Notes under the pieces: generated by a model | The model's database searches: none | What the model was told of the DNA's origin: nothing | Seen by the model: the letters and a program-made list of their open reading frames with translations, nothing else | Shown: one piece after another, positions 23,301 through 34,755 of the stretch | Position numbering within the stretch: the first letter of the stretch is position 1 | Layout of the letters: every line of letters begins with the position of its first letter | Program-made: the position numbers and the translations under genes | Assembly (NCBI GenBank): GCA_945859605.1 | Contig: OX243815.1 | Span: 30,008,981-30,072,980 of the forward strand | Source of the DNA: Lumbricus rubellus | Lineage: Eukaryota > Annelida > Clitellata > Crassiclitellata > Lumbricidae | Direction: 5' to 3' | DNA length: 64,000 nucleotides

Positions 23301-26300
23301 TAGTGAGGAAGAGGTATATACTGAGGCCCGAGAACAGATAAGGGAATTGCCAGCCAATTCTAGAGATGTTTCGGTAAGAGATAGGTTATTTGTGGACCCG
23401 CCCATAAGGCGTAAATTACTGCCGCAGAGACAGTCTGTGGATGGAGATTTGATTAGTTTATCCTCTGCCCTGGTAATGCTTATGGTTTTTCTGAGCGTAA
23501 TTTTCAGTGATTCTAGGAGAGTGGAAGCCGTCCCGATGGTTAATTTAGAGGCTATTTCTGTTGCCCGAGCACTCGTGAATATTGTTATTGTCAGACACGG
23601 GGCCCATTTGCGAATTTATTTGTATCAGGGAAAGAAATTTGTGGGGATCCTTTTTCGGAAGCGTTGCAAAATTCTGGGGAAAGTTAGGTACAGCCATCAG
23701 GGAAGTAGGGACGAGGGACGGGTCAACAGGTCGACCCGATCTATGGACGACCCGCAGCTTTGACCGGGCGGAACCACGCCCGAAGCGGACAGTGCGCCGG
23801 CCTGCCCGTTATCAAGATTGATTTGCTGAATGTGCTGTAAAGGTTTAATACCTGAATTGACAGTGTGTAGGAACTTAGTCCATGTCGGGTGGACATTGTT
23901 AATAATGTTTGAAGTTGTCCCGTGGAGACTCTTTTACGTGTTGCCGAGTGGCATATTTCGTCTAGTTCACGTTATCTGGTAACTTGGAATTGATAGAGAC
24001 AGTTGATGATGAGACATTCTGAGAGATCGTGTCTATTGATCGCTTTTAATGATGTATGATCGGGAACATTTATAGAGACTTAAAATTGGCCCCTTGGCCA
24101 CGCTTTGGTGGAATAGTTTTGTTAAGAGGTCGAGGCACGACCAGAGACTTTATGGACTTGGCCCGTTGGCCGCTTTGGAACAGTTGAAACTTTTTGGCCC
24201 GTTGGCCATTTTACGCTTTTGTTATGGCTATTTTTCTGTTGTTGAGCCATGTGGCTCGAGACTGTTTTATTCTGGGAATGAGGACATCCCCAATCGTAGT
24301 GGGAGGAGGATGTCGCGAACCTGGGATTTCCCCCCTGAGCCGTGCCCCTGGATTTCCCCCCTCCAGGGCCTTGTTGTGTTCCCGGCTTGTGTTCCCTAGG
24401 CTCCGCCTCCCGGCTTCTGTTCCCCGGCTTGTGTTCTCCGGCTTGTGTTCCCGGCTTCTGTTCCCGGCTTGTGTTCCCTAGGCTCCGCCTCCCGGCTTCT
24501 GTTCCCGGCTTGTGTTCCATAGGCTCCGCCCCCGGCTTCTGTTCCCGGCTTGTGTTCCCTAGGCTCCGCCTCCCGGCTTCTGTTCCTCGGCTTGTGTTCT
24601 CCGGCTTGTGTTCCCGGCTTCTGTTCCCGGCTTGTGTTCCCTAGGCTCCGCCTCCCGGCTTCTGTTCCCGGCTTGTGTTCCATAGGCTCCGCCCCCCGGC
24701 TTCTGTTCCCGGCTTGTGTTCCCTAGGCTCCGCCTCCCGGCTTCTGTTCCTCGGCTTGTGTTCTCCGGCTTGTGTTCCCGGCTTCTGTTCCCGGCTTGTG
24801 TTCCATAGGCTCCGCCTCCCGGCTTCTGTTCCTCGGCTTGTGTTCCCTAGGCCCCGCCTCCCGGCTGGGACAAGCTATAAATAGAGGACGAGAGGGAAGA
24901 TCGGGAGTCAGCCGCAGAGGGTCAGCCTGAGAGAGAGTCGTTGCGGAGTCCGCAGTAGTTCAGCCTGAGAGGCGTTGTGAAGTTAGTCGGTCAGTCTGGG
25001 GTTCAGTTCCGCAGTGATAATTAGACAGTCGTTGCGTGCTTTAATTACGTGCTGCTATCGTGAAGAGTTAATAAACTATCGGAACGAACTCTGTGTCTTC
25101 AGTATTTCTCGTGGGGAAAAGACGTTCTGTGACTCTGGTTCGAATCGCCGTCGGCAGAAGTGGTGTAAGTCCTTCGAAATACCACGAAGGCCGAACTTAC
25201 GCTCCCGGGGAGCGACACGCGTGCCTTACCATACACCGGCAGATCCCATCGTTTACGTTACACTACAATGCGTAAATGCATTCGAACAAAATAGAACATA
25301 ATATAATTTGAATAACGTTGTACGAAATGGAACATGAAATGGAACATGACAGAATATAATTCGAAAAGAATAAAACGTAACTACAGTATAGTCCTAGGTA
25401 GGATAGGCCTACAGCCATCTCAGTAAGAAGAGCACAAAGCAGATCAGAAGATTATCTGGAAATTCTAGTAGCCTAGAAAATGATCAATTCCAATTTTCAT
25501 CGGACGGTATAGGCCTACTCATGTTTACGAGCACTGACAACAGCGATGAGCAAGCCTTTTAAACCATATTATGTTGTTTCAAATCTAGATGAAATAGTAA
25601 AATTCCGCCAACCTGTTGCGACTTTCAAAGTCCAGGTTCTCTCCATCTTTCGTCCATACGATGCTATCTGGCTTAGGTATACCTTCCACGTTGCATTCTA
25701 GGATTCCAATCTCTCCAGAACGTGAATATTGCTCAGGGTCGCTTATGATCCTCGGCTGACCTGACAACAACAAAACTCCACGTGACTCATAAATATACAA
25801 TTGATTGATGTTAAAAGCAACTTTCTCTTTAATTTGTACACTTTATGTATACCCATTATGAATCGATGGTATTAGATCCTTGGTTGTTTAGCTGTAGGCT
25901 GTAGTCATTGTTGACTTTTTACGAATTAATTACCGCACAACAACCTTGGCTCAAACGAAAACAAAAATGACACGACATGACAAAAGGATATTTGCCAACA
26001 AGATGCAGGCATATACTAAGCAAATAACACATCAAAAAAAATTAATTGAATAGTTCAATGTAATAATTACTAACATCGACTACATCACTACAACACAGCA
26101 CGAAACTACATCCCTTTAAATTATAAGCTCTCCAAAGAAACTTTACATTGCTGTGATGTAATTACTTTGCATAAACATAGAGAGAAAAGCAGTTACAGCA
26201 GAAGTGAGGGCAGGTGTAACCTACCTCGGCGCAGGATGCGTACGTCCCGTGTGATCTCTGCATAGCCGTAGACCGAGGCCGAGCAAGTGAAGGTGGTGAA

Positions 26301-26515
26301 GTGTTCTTCGGTGACGGCTGGAATGTGTAGCATGGTCTGTGTGCTGATGATACGCGATGATCCCTTGCGTCGCCAGGCGATCGTTGCCATGGGATTGCTA
26401 TCCACCTCACAAGTCATGGAAACCGAATCACCTGGATCGGCGGAAGGACTGACCAGGTCAGACAGGAAGCGAGGTCCGTCTGGAAAGATCAACAACAACA
26501 ACAACAACAACAATA

Positions 26516-26548
<33 letters not shown>

Positions 26549-29500
26549 ATTCCGTTTATTCAATAATCCGGTTGACAGATCGCAACCGGTTACACAGTTA
26601 CAGTTAGGCATAGCTTACAGATGAACAATTGAGTATGTTACGCAATTCAAACAATTCACCAAAATGCAAATCACAGAAACCACAAATCACAATAAGGTTG
26701 CAGCCATCCAAGGTTCAAGGTCTAAGACTCTATGTACATTAGCTGCTACCTAGAGAATGAGCAAAGAAACAAATCCAATGAGCCATACGAAATTCGAACG
26801 GTGTACCGTGTAAGCACCATAAAGTTACAGTCGATTTAGTCTGACAGTCTGAAGCCGTCAGTTTATCCTTACATTGCATATCCAATGTGTAGACTTGTCT
26901 TGCGTTGCCGATTCGGTTGGTTGCCTCACAGGATATCAATCGGTTCTGCAGAACTCTGGTGACTTCTGAAAGTCTGAGCGACTCAGAGTTCTCGCCAGGT
27001 ATCTCGTCGTCACCTTTGTACCATCTGAATTTAAACATCGAAATTAATTTCCGGCTGTGATTTTATCAGCAGCACTGCATAGCGGAGCATGACGATCTAA
27101 CGGAATAAATAAACAGAAGCGCCATTCGATGCTAAACATTCTAACTAGGCAGGAAAGCATGACCATGATGACGCAGTAGAATTTTTTAAGAACAAAGCTG
27201 ATGACGCCAAGAAGGTAGGCTACACTTGGGGAGTTCCAGCAGCAAGACGTAGGCTATAACGTATAACCTAGGTCACATCTTCTGAAGTTTCACAAGCCAA
27301 AATTGTACTTATGAAACTTCTACTTCTCCCAGAAGTAGAACCAGAAAACACAATTGCCAAAAGCAGTTTTCAAATTATGAAGTGGAAATGCATAACAATG
27401 GACTTAGGTAACGAAATAGGGGGGTAACTTTATCCATTTGTTGTTGGGGGTCGTCACAACTTTCGAAATGTCAAAAAGGGGTCGCCGCACTAAAAAGGTT
27501 GAGAACCGCTGATCTAACCTTTAAAATGTCCAGATTACTGAGGACTATATTATGAAAAATGTAATCAGCTCACCTTAAGTAGCAGAGATTGAGCATTTAG
27601 AAACTGACTGCATCCACAGAGTACAAGGGAGCAACATGAATGAAGAATGCCTTACAGCGTACAAGACGAGATTAGATAGAGAATACAATGGTGACTCAAA
27701 CAGAGACGTGTGACAAGATGCTGTAATCTGACTTAGTTCGCAGTTGCACCGTCTAGATAATAATTATATATATACACTGTGTCCGGAAAAAAAGGGACCC
27801 ATTTTCTAAATATCAAAATAAATAGTAAATATTAATCGATTTTCACAATTCAAAGACCGTTTTAATACTAACATATTTGTCTAACAATTGTAAAAATATA
27901 AAAGTTCCAGTTCAAATAATGACGTCATTATGACGTCATTTGCACAAAAAGTCAAATTTAAGAGATAAATGCGCAAAATCATCAAAAATTTCAATATTTT
28001 TATGATGTAATTTATCAATAATAAATGTAAGTTTAATTTAATTTTTATATCTGAATTAATGTTTGGTCAAAGTGTACACCTTTGGCCTCAACGTAAGCTT
28101 CAAAACGGTCGCGCTAATAGCCAACTGCAGCATCGATAACCACTGTTTAAGCAGCGCATCAAATCCTCCCCAGCAGGCATTAACAAATCGCTCACGGAGT
28201 TCTTCAATGTCTCTTATCCTTGTCCTGTAGCCTACATCTTCTCCATGATTCAGTCTCCAAATCTTATTATCAGCGGGTTTTAAGCGGGCGGCCGTTTAGC
28301 GGCCAAAGAATTAAGAGGAATGAAATCCGAGCCTCATTAGTCAGCAGTTCAACATTTTCACGAACTCGGTGAGCTGAAGCACCAGTTTGTTGAAATGTGT
28401 AGGCTATTGTTCCGAATATTTTTCCAGGATATCAGGCACGACTTTTTTATAGAGCGGACAATCCCTTTAATAAGCTGCATTTATTTTCATTCCTTACATG
28501 GATTTCTGTTTTACCAAGAGCCAAAATCAACAGAAACCATGTATGAATAGCCGGATAAATGCATTTTTATGCAAATGACGTCATTATGACGTCATTATTG
28601 TGACTGGAACTTTTATATTTTCACCAATGATTAACAAATATGTCAGGATTAAAATGGTGTTTGAATTGTAAAAATCGATGAATATTTACTATTTATTTTC
28701 ATATTTACAAAATGGGTCCCTTTTTTTCCGGACACAGTGTATATATATAATACCTCCAGTTGATGACTGTAATCCCATATATAATATATAAGTATATATA
28801 TTATATATGAATTTATAATATTTATGTATAATTGTATATAATGTATAGGCCTATGTAGCCTATATAGTTTATACCTCCAGTTGATGACGGATGGATTTCC
28901 GATGGCGTCACACTTGAACGCAACGCTGGCGAATTCCTTGACCTGTTTATCCGGAGAGACGGTCATCGTCACTTCCGGTTTGTCTATTTATAGTCAAAGA
29001 CAAAAGAGAATTTATCTTATGCTGTTGTGAACAGACAATTAAAATTAATTAGTTGGCATCTGAAATGAGTGATCGGCAATTATGAATAATTGGACCGTGA
29101 TTGGACCAAGACAAAAATGGCTTGTAGGCCCTACCGCCTCCGGGTTTTAATTAATGTTGATACGTTACATCTGTGGTTTTCACTGAGGACAAATTGGTAA
29201 TTAATAGAAAGAATGGCACTATACCAAGACTACACCAAATTACGAGGCAGAGGCGGTAGACGGTAGTGGCATTAGTGGCCAAGCTTGCTGGTGATATTTT
29301 CGGCGGTGTGGTATTGTTTTTGTCTTGGTAAGTTGGTATAGTGAGCAATTACAACAGCAGAAGGATATACACGGTGCCTATCATTCCAAAAACGAGAACT
29401 AGTGATTCTTCATGATCAGATTTCTCTGTGAAGTGTTGCAACTGAAACGACATAAATATCAAAACAGTACAAAGTCATTATTATTATTATCTTGATTAAC

Positions 29501-32500
29501 AATGGCAGAACTGACATCGAACTTCCAGTTGAGCTTTGGCAGACAATGGACCAATCATGGCTGGGTTGTTCGCATGACACGTCAACTCCAATCCTTGATC
29601 CGTCTTCGATGGAACAAAGGTAAACTGACTGACTGTCTCCTCTCGCTTCCCATCAGACTGTACCTCGACCACGTGACTTATGCCGTCAATCACCCTTCGC
29701 CCCGCCTTCTCCCACGTGATCGTCGGAGCGGGCTTTCCGTTGATGGCGCGGCAGACGACAGAATGATTTTGACCGGATATGACGTCTAGTTGTGGACCGC
29801 CATCTATCGACATAGCGTCTGGAGGAACTGCAAATGTTTGACATATAAATTCATTTAGTTGCGGAGTTCATTCGTCTTTTTTAATTAACACATTAGTCAA
29901 TCATCACTCTCATCAGCAATGGCAAAATCAGCATCAACGGCATCAGCATCATCAACGGTATCGTCAACAGCATCAGCACCATCAGCATCAGCATCACCAG
30001 CACCATCAGCATCATCAACAGCATCAACAGCATCATCATCAACAGCATCATCAGCATCATCAACAGCATCAGCGGCATCAGCATCAACATCATCATCAGC
30101 ATCATCAACAGCATCAGCATCATCAGCATCATCAACATCATCAGGAAGAAAAGCATCGTAACAAACATCAGTTCTGAATGAATTAACAAAAAATTTAGGC
30201 TAAATGAACGAAAAACAAATGAACGATTGAAGTATAGAGAACGGGCGAATGAACGAACAAATGAAAGAACTTAATATGAACTAAGGAACGTGTGTATGTA
30301 TGAATGGATGTATGAATGAATTAATTAATTAACTAATTAATGAGCGAATGAGCGAACAAATGAGATAAATGAATGGAGGAACACATGTTACTCACCGTGT
30401 ACTGTCACCTTGGCCCGATTGCTTTTTAGACCCATTGTCTTTGCGGTGGCACCAACTTGACAATCGAACATGGCATCATCTTCTAGCTGAATGTTGCTGA
30501 TCATCAGATGGAACTCACCTGCATCAACCGATAAAAACATTTGTCTCTTTCACTCACCTCACAACTTAGTTCATAAACCCAAAAAGAGAATTTTCCTTTG
30601 AGTACATAATTAGATGAGCAACTGTATATACCTAATTGAGCAGTGAAATATGACGATGATATTCAGATGAAGACCTATTCCACCACGCAACGATTCTGAT
30701 GAACACTGATTTCCCAAAGCACAGTTAACTTAGCACGCGCACCATGGTCTCGTTGATCACTATATACCAATGTAGGCCTAGGCTACGTGTGTCGTTTTTA
30801 ACGTCTATTCTGTTGCAGGAGAGCGTTGTCAGTGAACCTGCTACTATATCCACCTTTTAACACCCGTTCCATTGAGCGTATGTTTACTTGATGAGTTTTT
30901 AATTCATTTATCTCTATATGCCATTTTATTCATTTATTTATTTCTCGCATTTGCCTTAGTGCCCATTAAAACTCGCTACTTAGAGGCGCTCCCGACTACA
31001 GCGCAGACACTGCATCGTAATTTCGAGCCGAAGCTCACGAGCAATTGCGAGTAAAGAATTTTGTCCAAGGTCCCGTGTACAGGGACGGATCCAGGGGGTC
31101 AATCCGGCCATGGCTCCCCCATTTATAAATGCCCGTGTATCGTGTTCCCCCCCCCCAATTTGGTTTCAACAAGCCTATAATTTGGTATATTTTCAAGGAT
31201 TTGGACTTAATGACTTAAAAAAAGGTCATCAACTTTTTGGGCGGACACGAAATTTTTGTTTTCCAGACCCAAGGCCAAGAATTCCCCCCCCGTCCAAAGT
31301 TTCTGTATCCGCCCTTGCCCGTGTATACGTGGCATGTTGTTGATACCTCTGTCCAGATTCTGGATGACTCTGTATCGAGGATATCCGTCGACTTGCGACG
31401 TCATTCCGAGTCCGAGTCCGAATCCATCGCGAAGCCATTGGACTGGACCAACGCGATCCTGGATGGAGCAGCGAAGTATGAGGACCTGTCCCTTGGTCAC
31501 TGTGGCATCCTGTGGTTCCTCGACGAACCTCGCTTCTGCCAGGAATTGAAGAAACAACAAAACTTATTAACTTAAAAGAATGCCTCCTTCCTTCGATGTC
31601 CAATCTCTCCAACCTTTCTGTGACGTTGATAGTATGTTGAAAAATCAACAACAATTATTGTTTACAAATCCAACATTAACTTGAATTTCGGTGACCTTTC
31701 AAAAGAAGTTCATACACTGACGTTTACTATGCAATATAATACAATGGATATATGAGCACCTTTATGTGTTGTTGTTCATAGCATAAAATTGAAAGTTGTC
31801 TTGTCTGATTATATTACGCTGTTTGCTCACTATACAACGTGGTTTAGCAACTTATTTTGAGCCTATAATAGAATTATTATGAGGAATCTGGTAACCTTTG
31901 TGTATAACGCTATAGATTGTAGAAATTAGTAGGCTATTTGTAGCCCTGTATGGCCAGTTTTCATAAATCTGGTGACCTCTATGTAGCCTATATGGTTAGT
32001 TAGTAGCATTTGATAACCTATGTTGTATGTATGGTTGATTTACTTTATATAAATCTCTAAAATCTGTCGACCTGCATGTATGCTTATAGCTATCTTTGTT
32101 GCTGGGCATCGACCGCATTCATGCAGTGAATTAATGTCGTTCATGTTTTAGAAAGAATGGCTCCACCATCCTAATCATTTAAACCTTCCCATAATTCATT
32201 GAATTAAATTCAATCAAGCTTCTCTAGCAGTTGGTTATAGCATGGAATCCTATATTAGTTATCAAGACCTCCATGGTTATAGATAAACAGATGCCAGCCG
32301 ACCTATTTCTTGCTCCCTGCTCATAAACCACCAGACAAATTAAACATTAGATCCTATGGTCGGCAGTAGGGTCAGCTGGAGCTGGCCTGCAGACTGCTCT
32401 CGCCCTCTCCATGTCAGTATCAAATTCTCGATGTAATATATACATGTATATAATAAACGTGTCTTAGAATATATTTAAATATATACACATGCGTGTGTGA

Positions 32501-32856
32501 GTATATAATTACACTTACATAAGCCGATAGAGCTCTAATTCAAAATACAGAGTTTACATGTATTGCCAGATGCAAGTTTCACAGTGACATGCAAAACATA
32601 TGTAAGGATAATAAAATTTCGGGATAGCAGAACCTTATATTGAGAAAGTTGCTCAGTTGCATCATATAAAAGACAGATAGGTCTAAAAGTCATCAGCTAA
32701 AATATGGAACCATTTAATTTCTGCTGTAGACGGTGGGTTGATTGAAAAAGATACAAGTGCATAATAAATAAAAATGTTCTTACCGTTGGATCCGATCAGT
32801 GAATTGACGAACAGTAGACAGATGGCAGCACTCAGACGTAGCACAAGATTCAACAT
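17373..32856 (-). CDS. KIRREL: Kirrel/Neph-like immunoglobulin-superfamily adhesion receptor
   Basis: Thirteen exons in transcript order: 32784-32856, 31347-31535, 30396-30518, 29516-29827, 28875-28983, 26873-27024, 26225-26479, 25613-25760, 20443-20591, 19921-20034, 18989-19161, 18055-18218, 17373-17523. Phases agree throughout: 2112 nt, 703 aa, near human KIRREL1 (about 757). Exon 1 is a signal peptide (MLNLVLRLSAAICLLFVNSL). Five Ig domains follow, each with its cysteine pair: Ig1 exons 2-3 (VQWLRDG, PRYRVI), Ig2 exon 4 (IDGGP, DGKREETVSQ, shared with vertebrate Kirrels), Ig3 exons 5-6, Ig4 exon 7, Ig5 exons 8-9. Exon 10 holds the transmembrane helix (VLFAILVVVIIVIAVFF). The tail is tyrosine-rich, includes a YDNV Grb2-type site, and ends STNV, a class I PDZ ligand like vertebrate THV. 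Known role: homo- and heterophilic cell adhesion (slit diaphragm, myoblast fusion, axon sorting). Oddity: exon 10 needs a GC donor. Introns host an LTR element, a mariner, a hAT MITE and SINEs. Confidence 0.93.
17700..17870 (+). mobile_element. Possible tRNA-derived SINE in Kirrel intron 12
   Basis: An A-box-like block (gcataggctagtgg) and a B-box-like block (gagttcaaatcc) are spaced as in a tRNA head, followed by a short body. No second copy was found, so this rests on the promoter boxes alone. Confidence 0.4.
18790..18896. repeat. Dispersed repeat, copy 1
   Basis: Shares ggagaaggc...cgga, a central gacat/gacaac block and gggcagagaaccagaagaag with 41505-41598. The family is unnamed; it lies in a Kirrel intron. 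Confidence 0.6.
20669..21463 (+). repeat. 5' LTR with internal GC-rich tandem repeats
   Basis: Starts TGT, ends ACA. Positions 20735-21060 are a tandem array of cggcttctgttcccgg and cttgtgttccctaggctccg type units. A TATA box (TATAAATA, 21070-21077) and an AATAAA (21266-21271) are present, giving a plausible U3-R-U5 order. Confidence 0.9.
21525..23821 (+). pseudogene. Degenerate gag-protease region of the LTR element
   Basis: The first frame (21525-22013) is gag capsid-like. Near 21985-21992 about 2 bases are lost and gag continues in another frame (open 22102-23190). That part carries the zinc knuckle CYNCNRAGHISRNC (about 22546-22587) and the aspartic protease motif LIDTGSEVSLI (about 22768). 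After a TAG at 23188 the same frame stays open to 23763, with a hydrophobic stretch near 23460-23510 of unknown nature. In a third frame the end (KRTVRRPARYQD, to 23821) resembles gypsy pol C-termini. The reverse transcriptase-integrase part between is missing, so this is a deletion derivative. No intact replication gene is present. Confidence 0.8.
23822..24310. other. Non-coding 3' part of LTR element and polypurine tract
   Basis: No coding content seen. It contains repeated 'ggcccgttggcc' motifs near 24159-24213. It ends in the purine run gtgggaggagga next to the 3' LTR, the expected plus-strand primer. Confidence 0.65.
24311..25262 (+). repeat. 3' LTR, expanded copy
   Basis: Same start, TATA box, AATAAA and end as the 5' LTR, but about 157 bases longer because the internal cggcttctgttcc/cttgtgttcc array (24378-24860) holds more units. 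Small differences such as agagagaggcg versus agagaggcg also separate the two. Confidence 0.9.
26489..26552. repeat. AAC/AAT trinucleotide run in Kirrel intron 6
   Basis: An aac run turning into aat/att runs begins about 10 bases outside the exon 7 acceptor (exon edge 26479). Confidence 0.85.
27415..27511. mobile_element. hAT-type element end fragment
   Basis: The sequence ends aaaaaggttgagaaccgctg, the complement of the common hAT tip cagtggttctcaacc. No left end or 8-bp duplication was found, so only one end is claimed. Kirrel intron 5. Confidence 0.5.
27775..28739 (-). mobile_element. Tc1/mariner-type element C with long arms
   Basis: The ends read cactgtgtccggaaaaaaag and its complement, flanked by TA in TATATA runs. 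Arms of about 180-200 bases match closely and include tandem tgacgtcattatgacgtcat blocks at 27920-27941 and 28574-28595. Between the arms, minus strand, is a decayed transposase C-terminus with VVIDAAVGY and RDRFEAYVEAKGVHFDQTL before a stop. Kirrel intron 5. Confidence 0.85.
29920..30160. repeat. CATCAG/CATCAA array in Kirrel intron 3
   Basis: An imperfect trinucleotide array (catcagcatcaacagcat type). The Ser/Ala-rich and Leu/Met-rich open frames it creates are spurious. Confidence 0.9.
30955..31079 (-). mobile_element. SINE fragment in Kirrel intron 2
   Basis: gaggcgctcccgactacagc, ctgcatcgtaatttcgagcc, gagcaattgcgagt and ccaaggtcc match the minus-strand SINE at 50958-51165 in order. It is interrupted by the hAT MITE that follows. 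Confidence 0.75.
31080..31317. mobile_element. hAT MITE (238 bp) with 8-bp target duplication
   Basis: Tips cagggacggatccag and its near-complement ctgtatccgcccttg. The target duplication cccgtgta is perfect (31072-31079 and 31318-31325). Same family as 57940-58355. It is inserted in a SINE remnant 22 bases beyond the donor side of Kirrel exon 2 (edge 31347). Confidence 0.9.
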
Positions 32857-33203
32857 GATTGTCGGTCGGTTGGTCTTCCTACTCTGGAACAGATATTTAT
32901 GTTGAAACAAACAATAAGCATAGTTATAGCTGAAATATTCTGATTCACATTAGGACTAGGCTATATATAATATATAAATAAGATGTGAATTGAATGCCGT
33001 GTAACATAATTATTTTCTCAACTGAGACCATTATTCTTCACGATCGCATTAACATTTAGATTCTCTCATGCTGGCTCTCTCTGATTCTGTCTCTGCCTCT
33101 GTCTCTCTCTCTGTCTGTTTATCTGTCTGTCTCTCTATGTCTTGCTGTCTCTATCCGTCTCTGTCTGTTTGTCTGTGTTTGAGTCTGTGTCTATGTCTGT
33201 ATC

Positions 33204-33237
<34 letters not shown>

Positions 33238-34195
33238 ATTCTCTCACGCTGTCGATCGGTTGTCTGTCTGTCTGTCTGTCTGTCTGTCTTTCCACCAAGA
33301 TAACACACGCACGATTGACCGTTTTATCGGTTTACCAACTGTATAAGGTACAGTGTGAGAATGGAGTCACTATGTTATAAATTGCCTTAAATTGTGCTAC
33401 ATTGCCAAACAAGGTCATGTTTACAAAGTGCTCGACTACACGACGTATGAATTGTTTTTCGTAATGGCTTTGGTTTCACACATGGGAAATAAGAAAAGGA
33501 ATTTATCGTAGTCCTATAATGTTGTCTCTGCAGTCTGCAACCTTGGTTGAATCTATGCGAAAGTTATGCCATGTTTAGACATCTTAAAGGCATGTTTAAT
33601 GCTGTTTATAGAAGACTCAAGATGATATTCAGTCATAGACACAAGTTTAATTCTCTAGTCAATGGCAATGACGTGTCAAGCAAGAACTGCAGAGTGTGTC
33701 AATCGCGCGTTTAAAACGCTTGCTTTGTTAGTGGAGAAATAGTTTGAGTTGTCAGTCGGTATAAAATTATAGTCTATAATTGTTTATGAAGGAGTCTTTG
33801 TAATTTTGTCTTTTCTAGTTTTAGTTTATTTTTTCTCTCTATACGCCAGGTCGAAAAAGTATAGGCCTAAAGACTAATAAAAAATAAACTTATACCACTA
33901 AGCCTGACTAAGAAGTATAGGCCTAGCCTACATTGTTTCAGCGAAGTTTCCATTAACGGCCCTCCTGAAAACATCTGCTTGTATCGCTTTCACACACCTT
34001 GATTTCTCGGATCACCAGCAATAAACCAATCTGTTGCATATACATATATACACCGGTATATATATATAATTTATATATATATATTCGCGGGTCGGTTGAA
34101 CCCGTGCACCCGTGAGGTCAACGTAAACACACGAGCAAAAGATTTACTTTCACCTGATGTGACTCAAGGGGTTGAAAGCCAGGCAGCCATTGTTC
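32857..34195. other. Upstream region of the Kirrel gene
   Basis: On the minus strand, sequence just before the ATG (ctctggaacagatat, about 32881-32896) could be the acceptor of a 5' UTR intron. A (CTGT)n-rich array lies at 33062-33295. No promoter element can be assigned with confidence, and no other gene was seen. Confidence 0.4.
33062..33295. repeat. CTGT/CTCT pyrimidine array
   Basis: An imperfect ctgt, ctct and tctg array with pure (tctg)n stretches at about 33201-33236 and 33261-33290. Confidence 0.9.
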
Positions 34196-34755
34196 AGCCG
34201 CGGAGAGTAGGTGTAGCCTTTGAGAGAGTATGTGTAGCCTTTGAGAGAGTATAATTATGTGTAGCCTTTGAGAGAGTAGTTGTAGCCTTTGAGAGAGTAC
34301 ATGTGAAGCCTTTGAGAGAGTATATGTGTAGCCTTTGAGAGAGTATGTGTAGCCTTCGAGAGAGTAGGTGTAGCCTTTGAGAGAGTAGTTGTAGCCTCTT
34401 AGAGAGTAGGTGTAGCCTTTGAGAGAGTAGGTGTAGCCTTTGAGAGAGTAGATGTAGCCTTTGAGAGAGTACATGTGAAGCCTTTGAGAGAGTAGATGTA
34501 GCCTTTGAGAGAGTACATGTGAAGCCTTTGAGAGAGTAGTTGTAGCCTTTGAGAGAGTACATGTGAAGCCTTTGAGAGAGTAGTTGTAGCCTTTGAGAGA
34601 GTACATGTGAAGCCTTTGAGAGAGTAGTTGTATATATAGCCTTTGAGAGAGTACATGTGAAGCCTTTGCGAGAGTAGTTGTAGCCTTTGAGAGAGTACAT
34701 GTGAAGCCTTTGAAAGAATAGTTGTAGTCTTTGAGAGAGTAGGTGTAACCTTTTC
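34196..34755. repeat. Minisatellite with 21-23 bp units
   Basis: About 25 units of core gtagcctttgagagagta with alternating linkers (ggt, gtt, catgtgaa). In the middle the array takes a higher-order pattern of paired units (gtagcc then gaagcc). Open frames rich in Tyr-Ser-Leu-Lys-Gly arise on the minus strand but carry no domain. Confidence 0.9.

Larger units (their letters stand above)
20669..25262 (+). mobile_element. Ty3/gypsy-like LTR retrotransposon, internally deleted
   Basis: Two LTRs (20669-21463 and 24311-25262) begin TGTCGCGAACC and end TTACA, with a 4-bp target duplication ctac at 20665-20668 and 25263-25266. A possible primer-binding site follows the 5' LTR (ctggtaccagcggaagtgg), and a polypurine tract (gtgggaggagga) ends at 24310. 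The interior codes for gag, a CCHC knuckle and a retropepsin, but no reverse transcriptase, RNase H or integrase core can be read, so it cannot move alone. It is inserted in Kirrel intron 8, antisense to that gene. The near-identical LTR halves outside the repeat block suggest a fairly young insertion. Confidence 0.9.

Noticed and set aside
17373..32856. Nephrin rather than Kirrel identity
   Set aside because: Only five Ig domains and no fibronectin III domain; Ig2 IDGGP and DGKRE-TVSQ motifs and the STNV end match Kirrel/Neph.
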